The position numbers were made by a program, and so were the translations under genes. A stretch of DNA of 64,000 nt from Rhodopseudomonas palustris (GTDB taxonomy: Bacteria; Pseudomonadota; Alphaproteobacteria; Rhizobiales; Xanthobacteraceae). The notes beneath the pieces are model-generated. The model saw nothing but the letters and a program-made list of their open reading frames with translations. It was not told where the DNA came from and ran no database searches. Shown in pieces: positions 17,472-27,838 of this stretch. The first letter of the stretch is position 1. Each line of letters begins with the position of its first letter. The stretch covers positions 2,108,001 through 2,172,000 of the forward strand of contig NZ_CP041387.1 in NCBI RefSeq assembly GCF_007005445.1, written 5' to 3'.

Positions 17472-18275
17472 TCAGGTCCGCGTGCGGATTTCGTTGAGCA
17501 GGAAGTTGCCGAGCCGCTTGCCGCGATTGCGCAGCACCTTGAGCGGACCCTGGTCGACGAAATACGTCAGCAGAATGCTGTCACGCGTCTCGACGCCCGC
17601 GGGGACGGTGTCGGCCGAATGCCAGCTCTGCTTGTCGACCGCAAACGCATAGCCCGAATTCGGCGCGAACTTCATCTGCCGCGCCTTCGGCATCGACCCG
17701 TCCGGCAGCACATCGTGAAAGATCGTGCCGATGTCGGTGTGGGCTTCGTCCCGCGGCAGATAGAGCTGCACGGTGATGCCCTTCCAATGCGTGTCGGTGT
17801 GCGGCGTGATCTTGTAACCGGGAACGTCGCGGGTCAGGATCGGAATCGGAAACATCCCGACCTCCCGCGCGTCCGGCCCAAATCGTTTCTCCAGGGCCGG
17901 CGCCAGCTTGCGCCGAAACGCGTCCTTCACCGGCTCCGAGCACAGCGCGTCGCCGACCATGCGCCACACCGAGCGCTGCTCCGGCGGCAGGTGCCGGATG
18001 TATTCCGGAAACAGGTCGATCTTCACCCGGGTGTGAGTGCCGTCAGCGAGATCATTGCCCTTGCTGCGGCCATGCATCGGCCGATAGTCGGTGTTGCGCG
18101 GCATCGCCTTGAGCATCGCCGCGTAGACCAGCGCCGGAAAGATTCCGACGAATTCGAGGTGATAGAACGGCTCCATCACCACCGCGGCGGACTCGATCGC
18201 CCCGACGATGTGATTGATCAATGCGGCGGTCGCTTCCGCCAATTCCGACGGTCGCCGTTCAGCCATCTGATCCAT
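17472..18275 (-). CDS. 2-oxoglutarate/Fe(II)-dependent oxygenase-like protein
   Basis: A 267-residue protein with a plausible double-stranded beta-helix iron site: H159-x-D161 in ITPHTDTHWKG, H219 in QSWHSADTVP, and R231 in ETRDSILLTYF, which would bind 2-oxoglutarate. The beta-strand pattern between them (TVQLYLP, GTIFHDVL, GYAFAV) fits. Substrate unknown. The N-terminal 150 residues are mainly helical and not recognised. Start ATG 18275 has GGAG close upstream. It stands alone between the exporter and a quinone-oxidoreductase-like gene; no pathway context. Confidence 0.7.
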   Translation of the reverse strand: MDQMAERRPSELAEATAALINHIVGAIESAAVVMEPFYHLEFVGIFPALVYAAMLKAMPRNTDYRPMHGRSKGNDLADGTHTRVKIDLFPEYIRHLPPEQRSVWRMVGDALCSEPVKDAFRRKLAPALEKRFGPDAREVGMFPIPILTRDVPGYKITPHTDTHWKGITVQLYLPRDEAHTDIGTIFHDVLPDGSMPKARQMKFAPNSGYAFAVDKQSWHSADTVPAGVETRDSILLTYFVDQGPLKVLRNRGKRLGNFLLNEIRTRT

Positions 18276-18360
18276 GAAATCTCCGCTGGGCTGCTTCGTC
18301 TTGTTGAGACTAGCTAGCAACTACGATCAGCACCAGCGGATTTCATACCCCCGATGGCAG

Positions 18361-19497
18361 CTATGCGTTGGGGGCGATGAGGAATTTCTCCCCGGTCGCG
18401 CGCTTGTTATAGACCGCGATGGCATCGAGGCTCAGCGCCTCCCTGAGCGACACCGTCCGCGTGTAGTGGCTGGCGAAGGTAGTCTTGATCTCGGCCGCAA
18501 CGCGGGCGCGGAGTTTGGCGGCGTCGGCAGCACCGATCTTCTGCAGGAACGGGAACAGCAGCCAGCCGCCGACCGCCCAGGCGAAGCCGAAATTGCGTAA
18601 GATCTCGGTCGGCTTGGTGTCGAGGCTGCCGTAGATATAGACCTGCTTCGGCACGTTGGAGCCGTAGCGGCTGTAGGGGCCGGTCGCGGTCTTGCCGATC
18701 GCGGCTTCCATGCAGCTCAGGATCTGCCCCGCGAGCCGGCCGCCGCCGATCGCATCGAACGCGATGGTCGCCCCGGTCTGGACCAGCGCCTCGGTGAGAT
18801 CGTCGAGGAACGTCGGCGCGGTGGAATCCACCACGTATTTGGCGCCGATGTCGCGCAATAGCTTGGCCTGGGCCTCGCTGCGCACGATGTTGACCAGATC
18901 GATGCCGTCCTTGAGGCAGATCCGGTTGAGCATCTGGCCGAGGTTCGACGCCGCGGCGGTGTGCACCAGCGCCTTGTGGCCTTCGCGCTTCATCGTCTCG
19001 GTCATGCCCAGCGCGGTCAGCGGATTGACGAAGCACGAGGCGCCTTCGGCCGCGGTGGTGCCATCCTGGAGCTTCAGGCAGTCGGCCGCCTTGATCAGGC
19101 GGTATTGCGCGTACATTGCGCCGCCGATCATCGCTACGGTCTTGCCGAGCAGCGCCTGCGCCGCGTCCGAGCTGCCGGCCTTGATCACCGTGCCGGCGCC
19201 CTCGTTGCCGACCGGCATCGACTCGTCGAGCCGGCCCGCCATCGCCTTCATCGCGGCTTCCGGCACCTTGGCGGTGATCACCGGCGCGTCCGCGCTGCCG
19301 GACGCTTTCGCGGTCGACATGTCGGCGGCGCCGAACAACAGGCCGAGATCGGAGGGATTGATCGGGGTGGCTTCGACCCGGACCACCACCTCGTGGGGGC
19401 CGGGCTCGGGAATGCTTACCGGCACCAGCGAAACTTCGAGGTCGCCGCTCGTCTTGATCAGCGAGCGCAGTTGCAGTCCGGTGATGGCCTCGGTCAC
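18361..19497 (-). CDS. MDR-superfamily zinc-less alcohol dehydrogenase/quinone oxidoreductase-like protein
   Basis: A 378-residue medium-chain reductase. The GroES-like N-terminal half includes ATPINPSDLGLLFG and VGNEGAGTVI; the Rossmann half has ALVHTAAASNLGQMLNRICLKDG and AFDAIGGGRLAGQIL. The structural and catalytic zinc ligands of alcohol dehydrogenases are missing, as in quinone oxidoreductases and enoyl reductases. An insertion near residues 60-90 (STAKASGSADAPVITAKVP) is longer than usual. Substrate unknown. It precedes eno on the same strand but is not clearly co-operonic with it. Confidence 0.85.
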   Translation of the reverse strand: MTEAITGLQLRSLIKTSGDLEVSLVPVSIPEPGPHEVVVRVEATPINPSDLGLLFGAADMSTAKASGSADAPVITAKVPEAAMKAMAGRLDESMPVGNEGAGTVIKAGSSDAAQALLGKTVAMIGGAMYAQYRLIKAADCLKLQDGTTAAEGASCFVNPLTALGMTETMKREGHKALVHTAAASNLGQMLNRICLKDGIDLVNIVRSEAQAKLLRDIGAKYVVDSTAPTFLDDLTEALVQTGATIAFDAIGGGRLAGQILSCMEAAIGKTATGPYSRYGSNVPKQVYIYGSLDTKPTEILRNFGFAWAVGGWLLFPFLQKIGAADAAKLRARVAAEIKTTFASHYTRTVSLREALSLDAIAVYNKRATGEKFLIAPNA

Positions 19498-19607
19498 GTC
19501 TTTCTCCCTGCTGTCTGTTGCGGCCGCACCATGATGCAGCCGCGCGCGGGGTTCAAGACGAGCCGATGGCCGCGACGATCACATCATCGCGGCCATTTGC
19601 TTGTCGT

Positions 19608-21041
<1,434 letters not shown>

Positions 21042-21076
21042 CTAGGACGGCGGTAACGGAGACCCGAGTTCAAGCC

Positions 21077-21553
21077 ATGTCGAAAACGCCCCGCAAATCC
21101 GCCTCCTCCCCGCCCCTGCAGCTCGGTCAGGCCGTCGAATGGCCGGACCGGCCGGAAGCCGCCAAGCTCGACCGGGTGCCGAACCCGCAGAAGGACACCA
21201 ATTTCCTGGCGCGCTTCACTGCACCGGAATTCACCTCGCTGTGCCCGGTGACCGGGCAGCCGGATTTCGCGCATCTGGTGATCGACTACGTTCCGGGCCC
21301 TTGGCTGCTCGAGTCGAAATCGTTGAAACTGTACCTCGCCTCGTTTCGCAATCACGGCGCCTTCCACGAGGACTGCACAGTGGCGATCGGCAAGCGGATC
21401 GCGGCTGAGATCAAGCCGAAATGGCTGCGCATCGGCGGCTACTGGTATCCGCGCGGCGGCATCCCGATCGACGTGTTCTGGCAGACCGGCAAACTGCCGA
21501 AAGATGTCTGGGTCCCCGATCAGGGCGTGCAGCCATATCGCGGACGTGGCTAG
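21077..21553 (+). CDS. queF: NADPH-dependent 7-cyano-7-deazaguanine reductase (preQ0 reductase)
   Basis: A 158-residue unimodular QueF that reduces preQ0 to preQ1 in queuosine biosynthesis. The catalytic cysteine is in [10 protein letters not shown], and the QueF motif [21 protein letters not shown] binds NADPH. Length fits the short YkvM-type class. A preQ1 riboswitch was looked for in the 185 bases upstream but none was recognised. Other queuosine genes are not in the window. Confidence 0.96.
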   Translation: MSKTPRKSASSPPLQLGQAVEWPDRPEAAKLDRVPNPQKDTNFLARFTAPEFTSLCPVTGQPDFAHLVIDYVPGPWLLESKSLKLYLASFRNHGAFHEDCTVAIGKRIAAEIKPKWLRIGGYWYPRGGIPIDVFWQTGKLPKDVWVPDQGVQPYRGRG

Positions 21554-21639
21554 ATCGGACTGATCGCCCTCGCTCGAGGAACTCTTCGCGCTCCCGGACG
21601 TTTGTGCGGAACTGAATCGTTCCAAGCGGAGAAGCGAGA

Positions 21640-23151
21640 TTGAACCGGCGGCAAGTTCTGACCGGCCTTGCGGCGCTGCCGCTGTTGCAAGCTAAGGCCG
21701 AGCCGGCCGCAGCGAACAAATCCCCACCCTCCAGCCCGTTCGATCCTTGGGTCGTACGAAATCTGGCGCGCGAACTGGCGAGCAAGCCCTATCAGGCGCC
21801 GGACAGCGCGCTGCATTCGTCGCTGGGCGATCTAAGTTATGATGCGTATCGCGCGCTTCGCTTCAATCCGGAGCGCGCGCTGTGGCGCGCCGAAGGCTTG
21901 CCGTTTCAGGTGCAGTTCTTTCACCGTGGCTTCCTGTACAAGAACCGGGTGACGATCTTCGAGGTCGCGGAAGGCGAGGCTCGGCCGGTCCGCTACCGTG
22001 CCGAAGATTTTTCGTTCGGCGACGCCGCCCCGCCGCCACCGGATGCCGATCTCGGCTTTGCGGGCTTTCGCATTCACGCGCCGCTGGAGCGCGCGGACTA
22101 TTTCGACGAGGTCAGCGCGTTCCTCGGTGCGGCGTATTTCCGCGCCGTCGCCAAAGGCCAGCGCTACGGCCTGTCGGCGCGCGGACTGTCGATCGACACC
22201 GGCCAGTCCGGCGGCGAGGAATTTCCGCTGTTCAAGACGTTCTGGCTCGAACGCCCCGCCCCCGGCGCATCGTCGATGGTGGTACACGCGCTGCTGGACA
22301 GCAAGAGCATCGCGGGCGCGTACCGTTTCACCATCCGTCCGGGCGTCACCACCGTGTTCGACGTCGAGATGGCGCTGTATCCCCGGGTCGATCTGCAGCA
22401 CGTCGGCCTCGCGCCGATGACCAGCATGTTTCTGTTCGGCCCGAACGATCCGGCCGATGCGGCCGACTTCCGCCCGTCGGTGCACGATTCCGACGGGCTG
22501 GCGGTCTTCAACGGCAGCGGCGAAGAACTGTGGCGGCCGCTGTGCAATCCCCGCGATCTGCAGATCAGTGCGTTCGGCGATCGCAACCCGCGCGGCTTCG
22601 GGCTGATGCAGCGCGAGCGCAGCTTCGGCGCCTATCTGGATCTGGAATCGCGGTTCGAGCTGCGACCGAGCCTGTGGGCAGAGCCGATCGGCGACTGGAC
22701 CGAGGGCGCCGTCAAGCTGGTCGAGATTCCGACCCGTGAAGAAGTCCACGACAATATCGCCGCGTTCTGGGAGCCCAAGCAGCCGCTGCGGGCGAAGGGC
22801 GAGCACATCTACACCTATCGCCTGCATTGGGGGCCCGACACGCCGAAGCCGAAGGCGCTCGCCCGCTTCGTGCGGACCGGGATCAGCACGCGCGGCGACA
22901 ACGAGCGCTTGTTCGTGCTCGACCTCAACGGCGACCGGCTCGACAGCGTCGACGCCGCCGCCATCCGCGGCGTCGTCAGCACCGACAAGGGCGAGATTCG
23001 CAACATCGTGACTCAGCCCAATCCGGCCAGCGGCGGCTGGCGGCTCAGCTTCGATCTCGCCAAAGCGCAGGCCCCGGTCGAACTGCGCGCGACCGTCTAC
23101 GAGGGCGATGCCGCAGTGTCGGAAGTCTGGCTGTACCGATGGACTCTCTGA
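21640..23151 (+). CDS. opgD: Glucan biosynthesis protein, OpgG/OpgD family, with Tat-type signal
   Basis: A 503-residue periplasmic protein required for osmoregulated periplasmic glucans. The N-terminus NRRQVLTGLAALPLLQAKA carries twin arginines and a hydrophobic run like a Tat signal, which favours OpgD over OpgG (usually Sec-exported). Family blocks: SYDAYRALRFNPERALW, LPFQVQFFHRGFLYKNRVTIFEV, NPRDLQISAFGDRNPRGFGLMQR and the DNIAAFWEP region. The start is TTG at 21640 after GGAGAAG. It overlaps opgH by 13 bases. Confidence 0.9.
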   Translation: MNRRQVLTGLAALPLLQAKAEPAAANKSPPSSPFDPWVVRNLARELASKPYQAPDSALHSSLGDLSYDAYRALRFNPERALWRAEGLPFQVQFFHRGFLYKNRVTIFEVAEGEARPVRYRAEDFSFGDAAPPPPDADLGFAGFRIHAPLERADYFDEVSAFLGAAYFRAVAKGQRYGLSARGLSIDTGQSGGEEFPLFKTFWLERPAPGASSMVVHALLDSKSIAGAYRFTIRPGVTTVFDVEMALYPRVDLQHVGLAPMTSMFLFGPNDPADAADFRPSVHDSDGLAVFNGSGEELWRPLCNPRDLQISAFGDRNPRGFGLMQRERSFGAYLDLESRFELRPSLWAEPIGDWTEGAVKLVEIPTREEVHDNIAAFWEPKQPLRAKGEHIYTYRLHWGPDTPKPKALARFVRTGISTRGDNERLFVLDLNGDRLDSVDAAAIRGVVSTDKGEIRNIVTQPNPASGGWRLSFDLAKAQAPVELRATVYEGDAAVSEVWLYRWTL

Positions 23152-25292
23152 TCGGGCCGCGCCCGAACGACTGCAGCGACGCCGAGCGCCGGTTGGATCC
23201 GATGCCTGCGGACGCGCCGCTGGCGATGCCGGTGCAGTCGTTGAGGCAGAAGCCGCAATCGGCGGCCGCAGGATCCACGACGGGCCGATGGCGCCGGCTG
23301 CTGATCATGCTCGCCACCGCGACCCTGTCGGGCGCTGGCGTCTACGAGATGTACCAAGTGCTGCAGGTCGGCGGCGTCACCGTCCTCGAAGGCGTGGTGC
23401 TGGCGCTGTTCTCGGCGCTGTTCGCCTGGGTAGCGCTCTCGTTCGTTTCGGCGCTGGCCGGCTTCGCGGTGCTGTGCGGCGGCTGGCGCGGCGACCTCGA
23501 CATCGATCCGGACGGACCGCTGCCGGAGATCTCGGCCAGGGTCGCGATGCTGCTGCCTACCTACAATGAAGACGCACCCACGGTGTTCGCGCGGCTGCAG
23601 GCGACCCGGAACTCGGTCGACCAAACCGGACGCGGCGCGCAGTTCGACTGGTTCGTGCTCAGCGATTCCACCGACCCGGCGACCTGGATCGACGAGGAGC
23701 GATGCTTCGTCAAACTCGCCGCCAGCAACGACCGGCTGTACTACCGTCATCGGCCGAGCAACACGGCGCGCAAGTCCGGCAATATCGCCGATTGGGTGGA
23801 GCGGTTCGGCGGCGACTACGCGTTCATGGTCATCCTCGACGCCGACAGCGTGATGACCGGCGACGTGCTGGTGCGGATCGCCGACGCGATGCAGCGTCAC
23901 GACGACGTCGGTTTGATCCAGACCCTGCCCGTTGTCGTCCATGCGCGCACCTTGTTCGCGCGGGTCCAGCAATTCGCCGCCAGCATCTACGGGCCGATGA
24001 TCGCCGCCGGCGTCGCGTGGTGGCACGGCTCCGAGAGCAACTACTGGGGACACAACGCCATCATCCGCGTCGCGGCCTTCGCGGGCAGCGCTGGGCTGCC
24101 GGTGCTTTCCGGCCGTAAACCGTTCGGCGGCGAAATCCTCAGCCATGATTTTGTCGAGGCTGCGCTGATGCGCCGCGCCGGCTGGCGCATCCATCTGGCG
24201 CCGGCACTGCGCGGCAGCTACGAGGAATGCCCGCCGTCGCTGCTGGATTTCGCCGCGCGCGACCGGCGCTGGTGCCAGGGCAATCTGCAGCACGGCAAAC
24301 TGCTCGCCGCGCGCGGCCTGCATTGGGTTTCCCGGCTGCACTTCCTCACCGGGATCGGCGCCTACATCACCGCGCCGATGTGGCTGACGTTTCTGGTGGC
24401 CGGCATCCTGATTTCGCTGCAGGCGCAGTTCGTGCGGCCGGAATACTTCCCGAACGACTTTTCGCTGTTTCCGATTTGGCCGGCGCAGGATCCGATTCGC
24501 GCCGCCTGGGTGTTCGCCGCAACGATGGGCCTGCTGATCCTGCCGAAGCTGCTGGCTCTGCTGCTGGTGCTGATCCGTACCGAGACGCGCCGGCGGTTCG
24601 GCGGCGGCCTGCGGACGTTCGGCGGCGTGGTGCTGGAAACGCTGGTCTCCGCCCTCACCGCGCCGGTGATGATGGTGTTTCAATCCACCGCCGTCGCCGA
24701 GATCCTGCTCGGCCGCGACGCCGGCTGGCAGGTGCAGCACCGCGGCGACGGCGTCGTCCCGCTACGCGAGGTGACCCGCCGCTACGCCCTGCCGACCGTG
24801 CTCGGCACCGTCATGGCGATCGGGGCATGGCTGGTGTCGTGGCCGCTGCTGCTGTGGATGACGCCGGTGGTCGTCGGCCTGGTATTCGCGATCCCGGTGG
24901 CGCTCTTGACGACGCGCAATGCGCGTTCTCGCCCGCTCCTGATGACGACGCCCGAACAACGCCAGCCACCGGCGATCCTGGCGGACGTCCACCGCCTCGC
25001 TGCCGATCTGCAAGCGGCCGCAGGCGGAGAGCACCCGCTGCGCACCCTGCGCGACGACGACAGGCTGCGCGAGTTACACATCGCCGGCATCGCCCGCCAC
25101 CCGCCGCGACAGCGCGGACGCGTCGACGTCCATCTGGCGGTGGCGCGGTCGCTGATCGAAGACGCCCGCGATTTCGACGAAGCGCTCGGATGGCTGGGCC
25201 CCCGCGAGACCCGCGCCGTCCTCGGCGATCGGGACACGCTGCAACGGGTGCTGCAGATGCCGTGCGCACGCGGACGCGCGACTCCGGATTGA
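23139..25292 (+). CDS. opgH: Glucans biosynthesis glucosyltransferase H
   Basis: A 717-residue inner-membrane GT2 glycosyltransferase that makes the glucan backbone from UDP-glucose. Helices near 48-105, then a cytoplasmic catalytic domain with LLPTYNEDAPTVFARL, the DSTDP and DADSVM acidic motifs, the FVEAALMRRAGW acceptor block, and DRRWCQGNLQH (the QxxRW-type motif), followed by several C-terminal helices. Start ATG 23139 lies inside the end of the upstream gene, implying coupled translation. The C-terminal cytoplasmic tail is long, and its last 80 residues are Arg-rich. Confidence 0.94.
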   Translation: MDSLIGPRPNDCSDAERRLDPMPADAPLAMPVQSLRQKPQSAAAGSTTGRWRRLLIMLATATLSGAGVYEMYQVLQVGGVTVLEGVVLALFSALFAWVALSFVSALAGFAVLCGGWRGDLDIDPDGPLPEISARVAMLLPTYNEDAPTVFARLQATRNSVDQTGRGAQFDWFVLSDSTDPATWIDEERCFVKLAASNDRLYYRHRPSNTARKSGNIADWVERFGGDYAFMVILDADSVMTGDVLVRIADAMQRHDDVGLIQTLPVVVHARTLFARVQQFAASIYGPMIAAGVAWWHGSESNYWGHNAIIRVAAFAGSAGLPVLSGRKPFGGEILSHDFVEAALMRRAGWRIHLAPALRGSYEECPPSLLDFAARDRRWCQGNLQHGKLLAARGLHWVSRLHFLTGIGAYITAPMWLTFLVAGILISLQAQFVRPEYFPNDFSLFPIWPAQDPIRAAWVFAATMGLLILPKLLALLLVLIRTETRRRFGGGLRTFGGVVLETLVSALTAPVMMVFQSTAVAEILLGRDAGWQVQHRGDGVVPLREVTRRYALPTVLGTVMAIGAWLVSWPLLLWMTPVVVGLVFAIPVALLTTRNARSRPLLMTTPEQRQPPAILADVHRLAADLQAAAGGEHPLRTLRDDDRLRELHIAGIARHPPRQRGRVDVHLAVARSLIEDARDFDEALGWLGPRETRAVLGDRDTLQRVLQMPCARGRATPD

Positions 25293-25344
25293 GAGACGCG
25301 GGCAATCACCACCAGATCATGACCGGGCCGAACCTGCGGCTCCG

Positions 25345-26208
25345 TCACACGGCGCCGGCTGCGGGTCGTTTCTTGGCAAGCGCGTCGAATTCCATCAGCG
25401 TCTTCATCAGACCTTCGAACTCGCGCAGCGGCACCATATTCGGACCGTCGGACGGCGCATGGTCCGGATCGGGATGGGTCTCGATGAACACGCCTGCGAC
25501 GCCGACCGCGACCGCGGCGCGCGCCAGCACCGGCACGTATTCACGCTCGCCGCCCGACGAGGTGCCCTTGCCGCCGGGCTGCTGCACCGAATGGGTGGCG
25601 TCGAAGATCACCGGCGCGCCCGTGGTTTTGGCCATGATCGGCAGCGCGCGCATGTCGGATACCAGCGTGTTGTAGCCGAACGACACGCCGCGTTCGGTCA
25701 CCAGCACTTTGGGATTGCCGGCGTGCGTAATCTTGGCGACGACATTGCCCATGTCCCACGGCGCCAGGAACTGGCCCTTCTTGACGTTGACGATCTTTCC
25801 GGTGGCCGCGGCCGCGAGCAACAGATCTGTCTGCCGACACAGGAACGCCGGGATCTGCAGGATATCGACCGCTTCCGCCGCGCGCGCGCATTGCTCGCTC
25901 TCGTGCACGTCGGTGAGCACCGGCAGGCCGAGCTGATCGCGGATCTCGGCGAAGATCGGGAGTGCGGCGTCGAGGCCGAGGCCACGGGCGCTGGCGGCGC
26001 TGGTGCGGTTGGCCTTGTCGAACGAGGTCTTGTAGACGAGGCCGATGCCGAGCCGGGTCGCGATCTCTTTCAGCGCCGAGGCGACTTCCAACGCGTGAGC
26101 GCGGCTTTCGAGCTGGCACGGGCCGGCGATCACAGAGAGCGGCAACGCGTTGCCTAACTTGACGTTGCCCGCCACGACGCTGGTCGAGGGCGCGATGCTC
26201 TTGTTCAC
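25345..26208 (-). CDS. kdsA: 3-deoxy-8-phosphooctulonate synthase (KDO-8-P synthase)
   Basis: A 287-residue aldolase-like enzyme that condenses phosphoenolpyruvate with arabinose-5-phosphate to KDO-8-phosphate for lipopolysaccharide. Motifs: [60 protein letters not shown] and [12 protein letters not shown]. The start is GTG at 26208, directly after the TAA of the upstream VOC gene with no spacer, so translation may depend on that gene. Functionally linked to the lpx genes at the right end of the window. Confidence 0.97.
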   Translation of the reverse strand: MNKSIAPSTSVVAGNVKLGNALPLSVIAGPCQLESRAHALEVASALKEIATRLGIGLVYKTSFDKANRTSAASARGLGLDAALPIFAEIRDQLGLPVLTDVHESEQCARAAEAVDILQIPAFLCRQTDLLLAAAATGKIVNVKKGQFLAPWDMGNVVAKITHAGNPKVLVTERGVSFGYNTLVSDMRALPIMAKTTGAPVIFDATHSVQQPGGKGTSSGGEREYVPVLARAAVAVGVAGVFIETHPDPDHAPSDGPNMVPLREFEGLMKTLMEFDALAKKRPAAGAV

Positions 26209-27075
26209 TTACACTGTTCCTTGCTCGAAAATCAGGGTGGCCCCGCAGACATCGGGCACCACCAGGCGGCCGACATGACGTGCCGCCGGGATCGTGTGGT
26301 CTTGCAGCAGCCGTTCAACCACACCGAGATCATCCGCCGCAATCCGTAATCCGACGAAGCTGGCGCCCTCGCCTTCGGACGGAACCGTGATGCCGTATTG
26401 GTCGCGCAGCGATACCGGCTCGACGATCTCGATGTCGCCGCGCTTGGTCGGCGCGGTGACGCCGATCGACGACGAGCGCAGATCGCGGCTGCCGGTGAAG
26501 GCTTCGAGGAAGATGTGATGATCGGTCGGATTGTCGGCGACCATCACCACCGCTGTCGCCGCATTGGCGCCGTTGGCATGCGCCTGGAATGCCGGGTTCC
26601 AGAAATTGTCCGGATAGTGATGCTGACAGGCGGCGAACCCGGCCTGCGGCGACAACGGGTCGCGCGCGAATGCCAGCGAGAATTGCAGCTTCACCACGCT
26701 GCCGTCGGGGCGCCGCCCCTCACGCCCGAAGGTGAAGACCTCGCCGGCCGCGATGCCGGCGGCAGCGAACCGGCGCAGATCGGCAGCCGCGTCGTCGCTC
26801 GCCAGCAGCAGCATCGACACACCCTCGCGGGCCGCCAGGTAATCGCGCTGAAACGCTCCGAACGAGAAGGCGCCATCACGGTGCGGCGGGATCTTGTCGG
26901 GTTCTCCGATCGTCAGCAATTCGATGAAGAAGCGATCGAACTGGACGATCCGGTTGTGCGTCCCCCAGGGGTGAACGTTGCGTGCACCGACGATGAAGCC
27001 GAGCCGCTGGTACAGATCCGCGGCCGCGTCGAGATCGCGCACCGCATGGACAATATGGTCGAGGCCGTTGGACAT
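26209..27075 (-). CDS. VOC superfamily (glyoxalase-like) protein
   Basis: A 288-residue protein starting MSNGLDHIVHAVRDLDAAAD, with the N-terminal His of the vicinal-oxygen-chelate fold, VQFDRFFIELLTI, and a C-terminal second module (ADDLGVVERLLQDH...ATLIFEQG). It resembles the Glyoxalase_3-like group; substrate unknown. Start ATG 27075 is chosen; an open frame continues upstream through the palindromic repeat at 27085-27164 and would add a spurious repeat-encoded leader. It is immediately followed by kdsA. Confidence 0.85.
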   Translation of the reverse strand: MSNGLDHIVHAVRDLDAAADLYQRLGFIVGARNVHPWGTHNRIVQFDRFFIELLTIGEPDKIPPHRDGAFSFGAFQRDYLAAREGVSMLLLASDDAAADLRRFAAAGIAAGEVFTFGREGRRPDGSVVKLQFSLAFARDPLSPQAGFAACQHHYPDNFWNPAFQAHANGANAATAVVMVADNPTDHHIFLEAFTGSRDLRSSSIGVTAPTKRGDIEIVEPVSLRDQYGITVPSEGEGASFVGLRIAADDLGVVERLLQDHTIPAARHVGRLVVPDVCGATLIFEQGTV

Positions 27076-27084
27076 GAATGACGC

Positions 27085-27164
27085 CGTCATTGCGAGGAGC
27101 GCAGCGACGAAGCAATCCAGCCCGGTGCTCGGCGCTGGATTGCTTCGCTTCGCTCGCAATGACG
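27085..27164. repeat. Perfect palindromic repeat, 80 bp
   Basis: Outer arms CGTCATTGCGAG and CTCGCAATGACG are perfect inverses, as are inner arms GAAGCAATCCAG and CTGGATTGCTTC. It can fold into a long cruciform or RNA hairpin. Same CGTCAT...ATGACG class as 6947 and 35608. It lies between NIPSNAP and VOC genes. Confidence 0.72.
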
Positions 27165-27187
27165 ATCGAAACTGATACTCATCCGAA

Positions 27188-27514
27188 TTACTTCACCGCC
27201 GAAAACGAGGTCGGCACCAGCAACTGATTGGTGATGCTGTCGACGATCTGGCCGTCCTTCTCGGTCTCGGCCTTGGCGGCGAGCCATTCCGGATCGCTGG
27301 CGAACGCGGTCCATTTCTGCTCGCGTTCGGCGAGGCTTTCCCAGGCGAGCAGATAGGTCAATTCCTGATTGGAGGCACCGACCAGCGTGGTGAAGAACCC
27401 GGCCTGCCGGATGCCGTGCTTCTCGAACAGCTTCAGGGTGATGGTCTCGAACCGCTTCAGGATCGCCGGCAGTCGGCCCGGCACGCAGCGATACACCCGC
27501 GACTCGTAGATCAT
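27188..27514 (-). CDS. NIPSNAP family protein
   Basis: A 108-residue ferredoxin-like fold protein: MIYESRVYRCVPGRLPAILKRF start, HGIRQAGFFTTLVGASNQELTYLLAWES in the middle and a DPEWLAAKAETE helix. This is the NIPSNAP pattern of a dimeric alpha/beta barrel. Function unknown in bacteria. Start ATG 27514 has GGAGG five bases upstream. It is upstream of VOC and kdsA on the same strand but separated from them by the palindromic repeat. Confidence 0.88.
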   Translation of the reverse strand: MIYESRVYRCVPGRLPAILKRFETITLKLFEKHGIRQAGFFTTLVGASNQELTYLLAWESLAEREQKWTAFASDPEWLAAKAETEKDGQIVDSITNQLLVPTSFSAVK

Positions 27515-27619
27515 GACGCCCTCCACATCGTTGTGGCGCTTATAGCGGTAAGCAACGGGGGTTGTCTTGCTCGCCGCGCAGGGAGCAGAGTTGCGGATTG
27601 CCTAAGGCCACCGGAAGAA

Positions 27620-27805
27620 GTGCTGCCGCAGGAGAGCCTGGCGCAGTTCAAGCACCATCGTGGCCCGCAAAGGGCCCCGACCAAGGTGCCGGTGTCGATC
27701 CGGCTCAGTGCCGACGTGGTGGCGCACTACAAGGCGACCGGGCCCGGCTGGCAATCGCGGATCGACGACACGCTGCGCAAGGCCGCGAAGCTGAAGACCG
27801 GCTAG
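27620..27805 (+). pseudogene. BrnA-like antitoxin remnant
   Basis: A 61-residue reading frame from a GTG with GGAAGAA just upstream. Its C-terminal half, VPVSIRLSADVVAHYKATGPGWQSRIDDTLRKAAK (in parts), matches the ribbon-helix-helix DNA-binding end of BrnA antitoxins (the xATGPGWQxRI signature). The N-terminal toxin-binding part of about 30-40 residues seen in relatives is missing, and no BrnT toxin gene adjoins. It is therefore probably a decayed toxin-antitoxin locus, although a short functional regulator is not excluded. Confidence 0.5.
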
Positions 27806-27838
27806 CCGGGCAGGCGCTTGCCCGCAATGAGCGCTGCG

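Noticed and set aside
27085..27164. Insertion sequence
   Set aside because: No transposase frame; only a non-coding palindrome.
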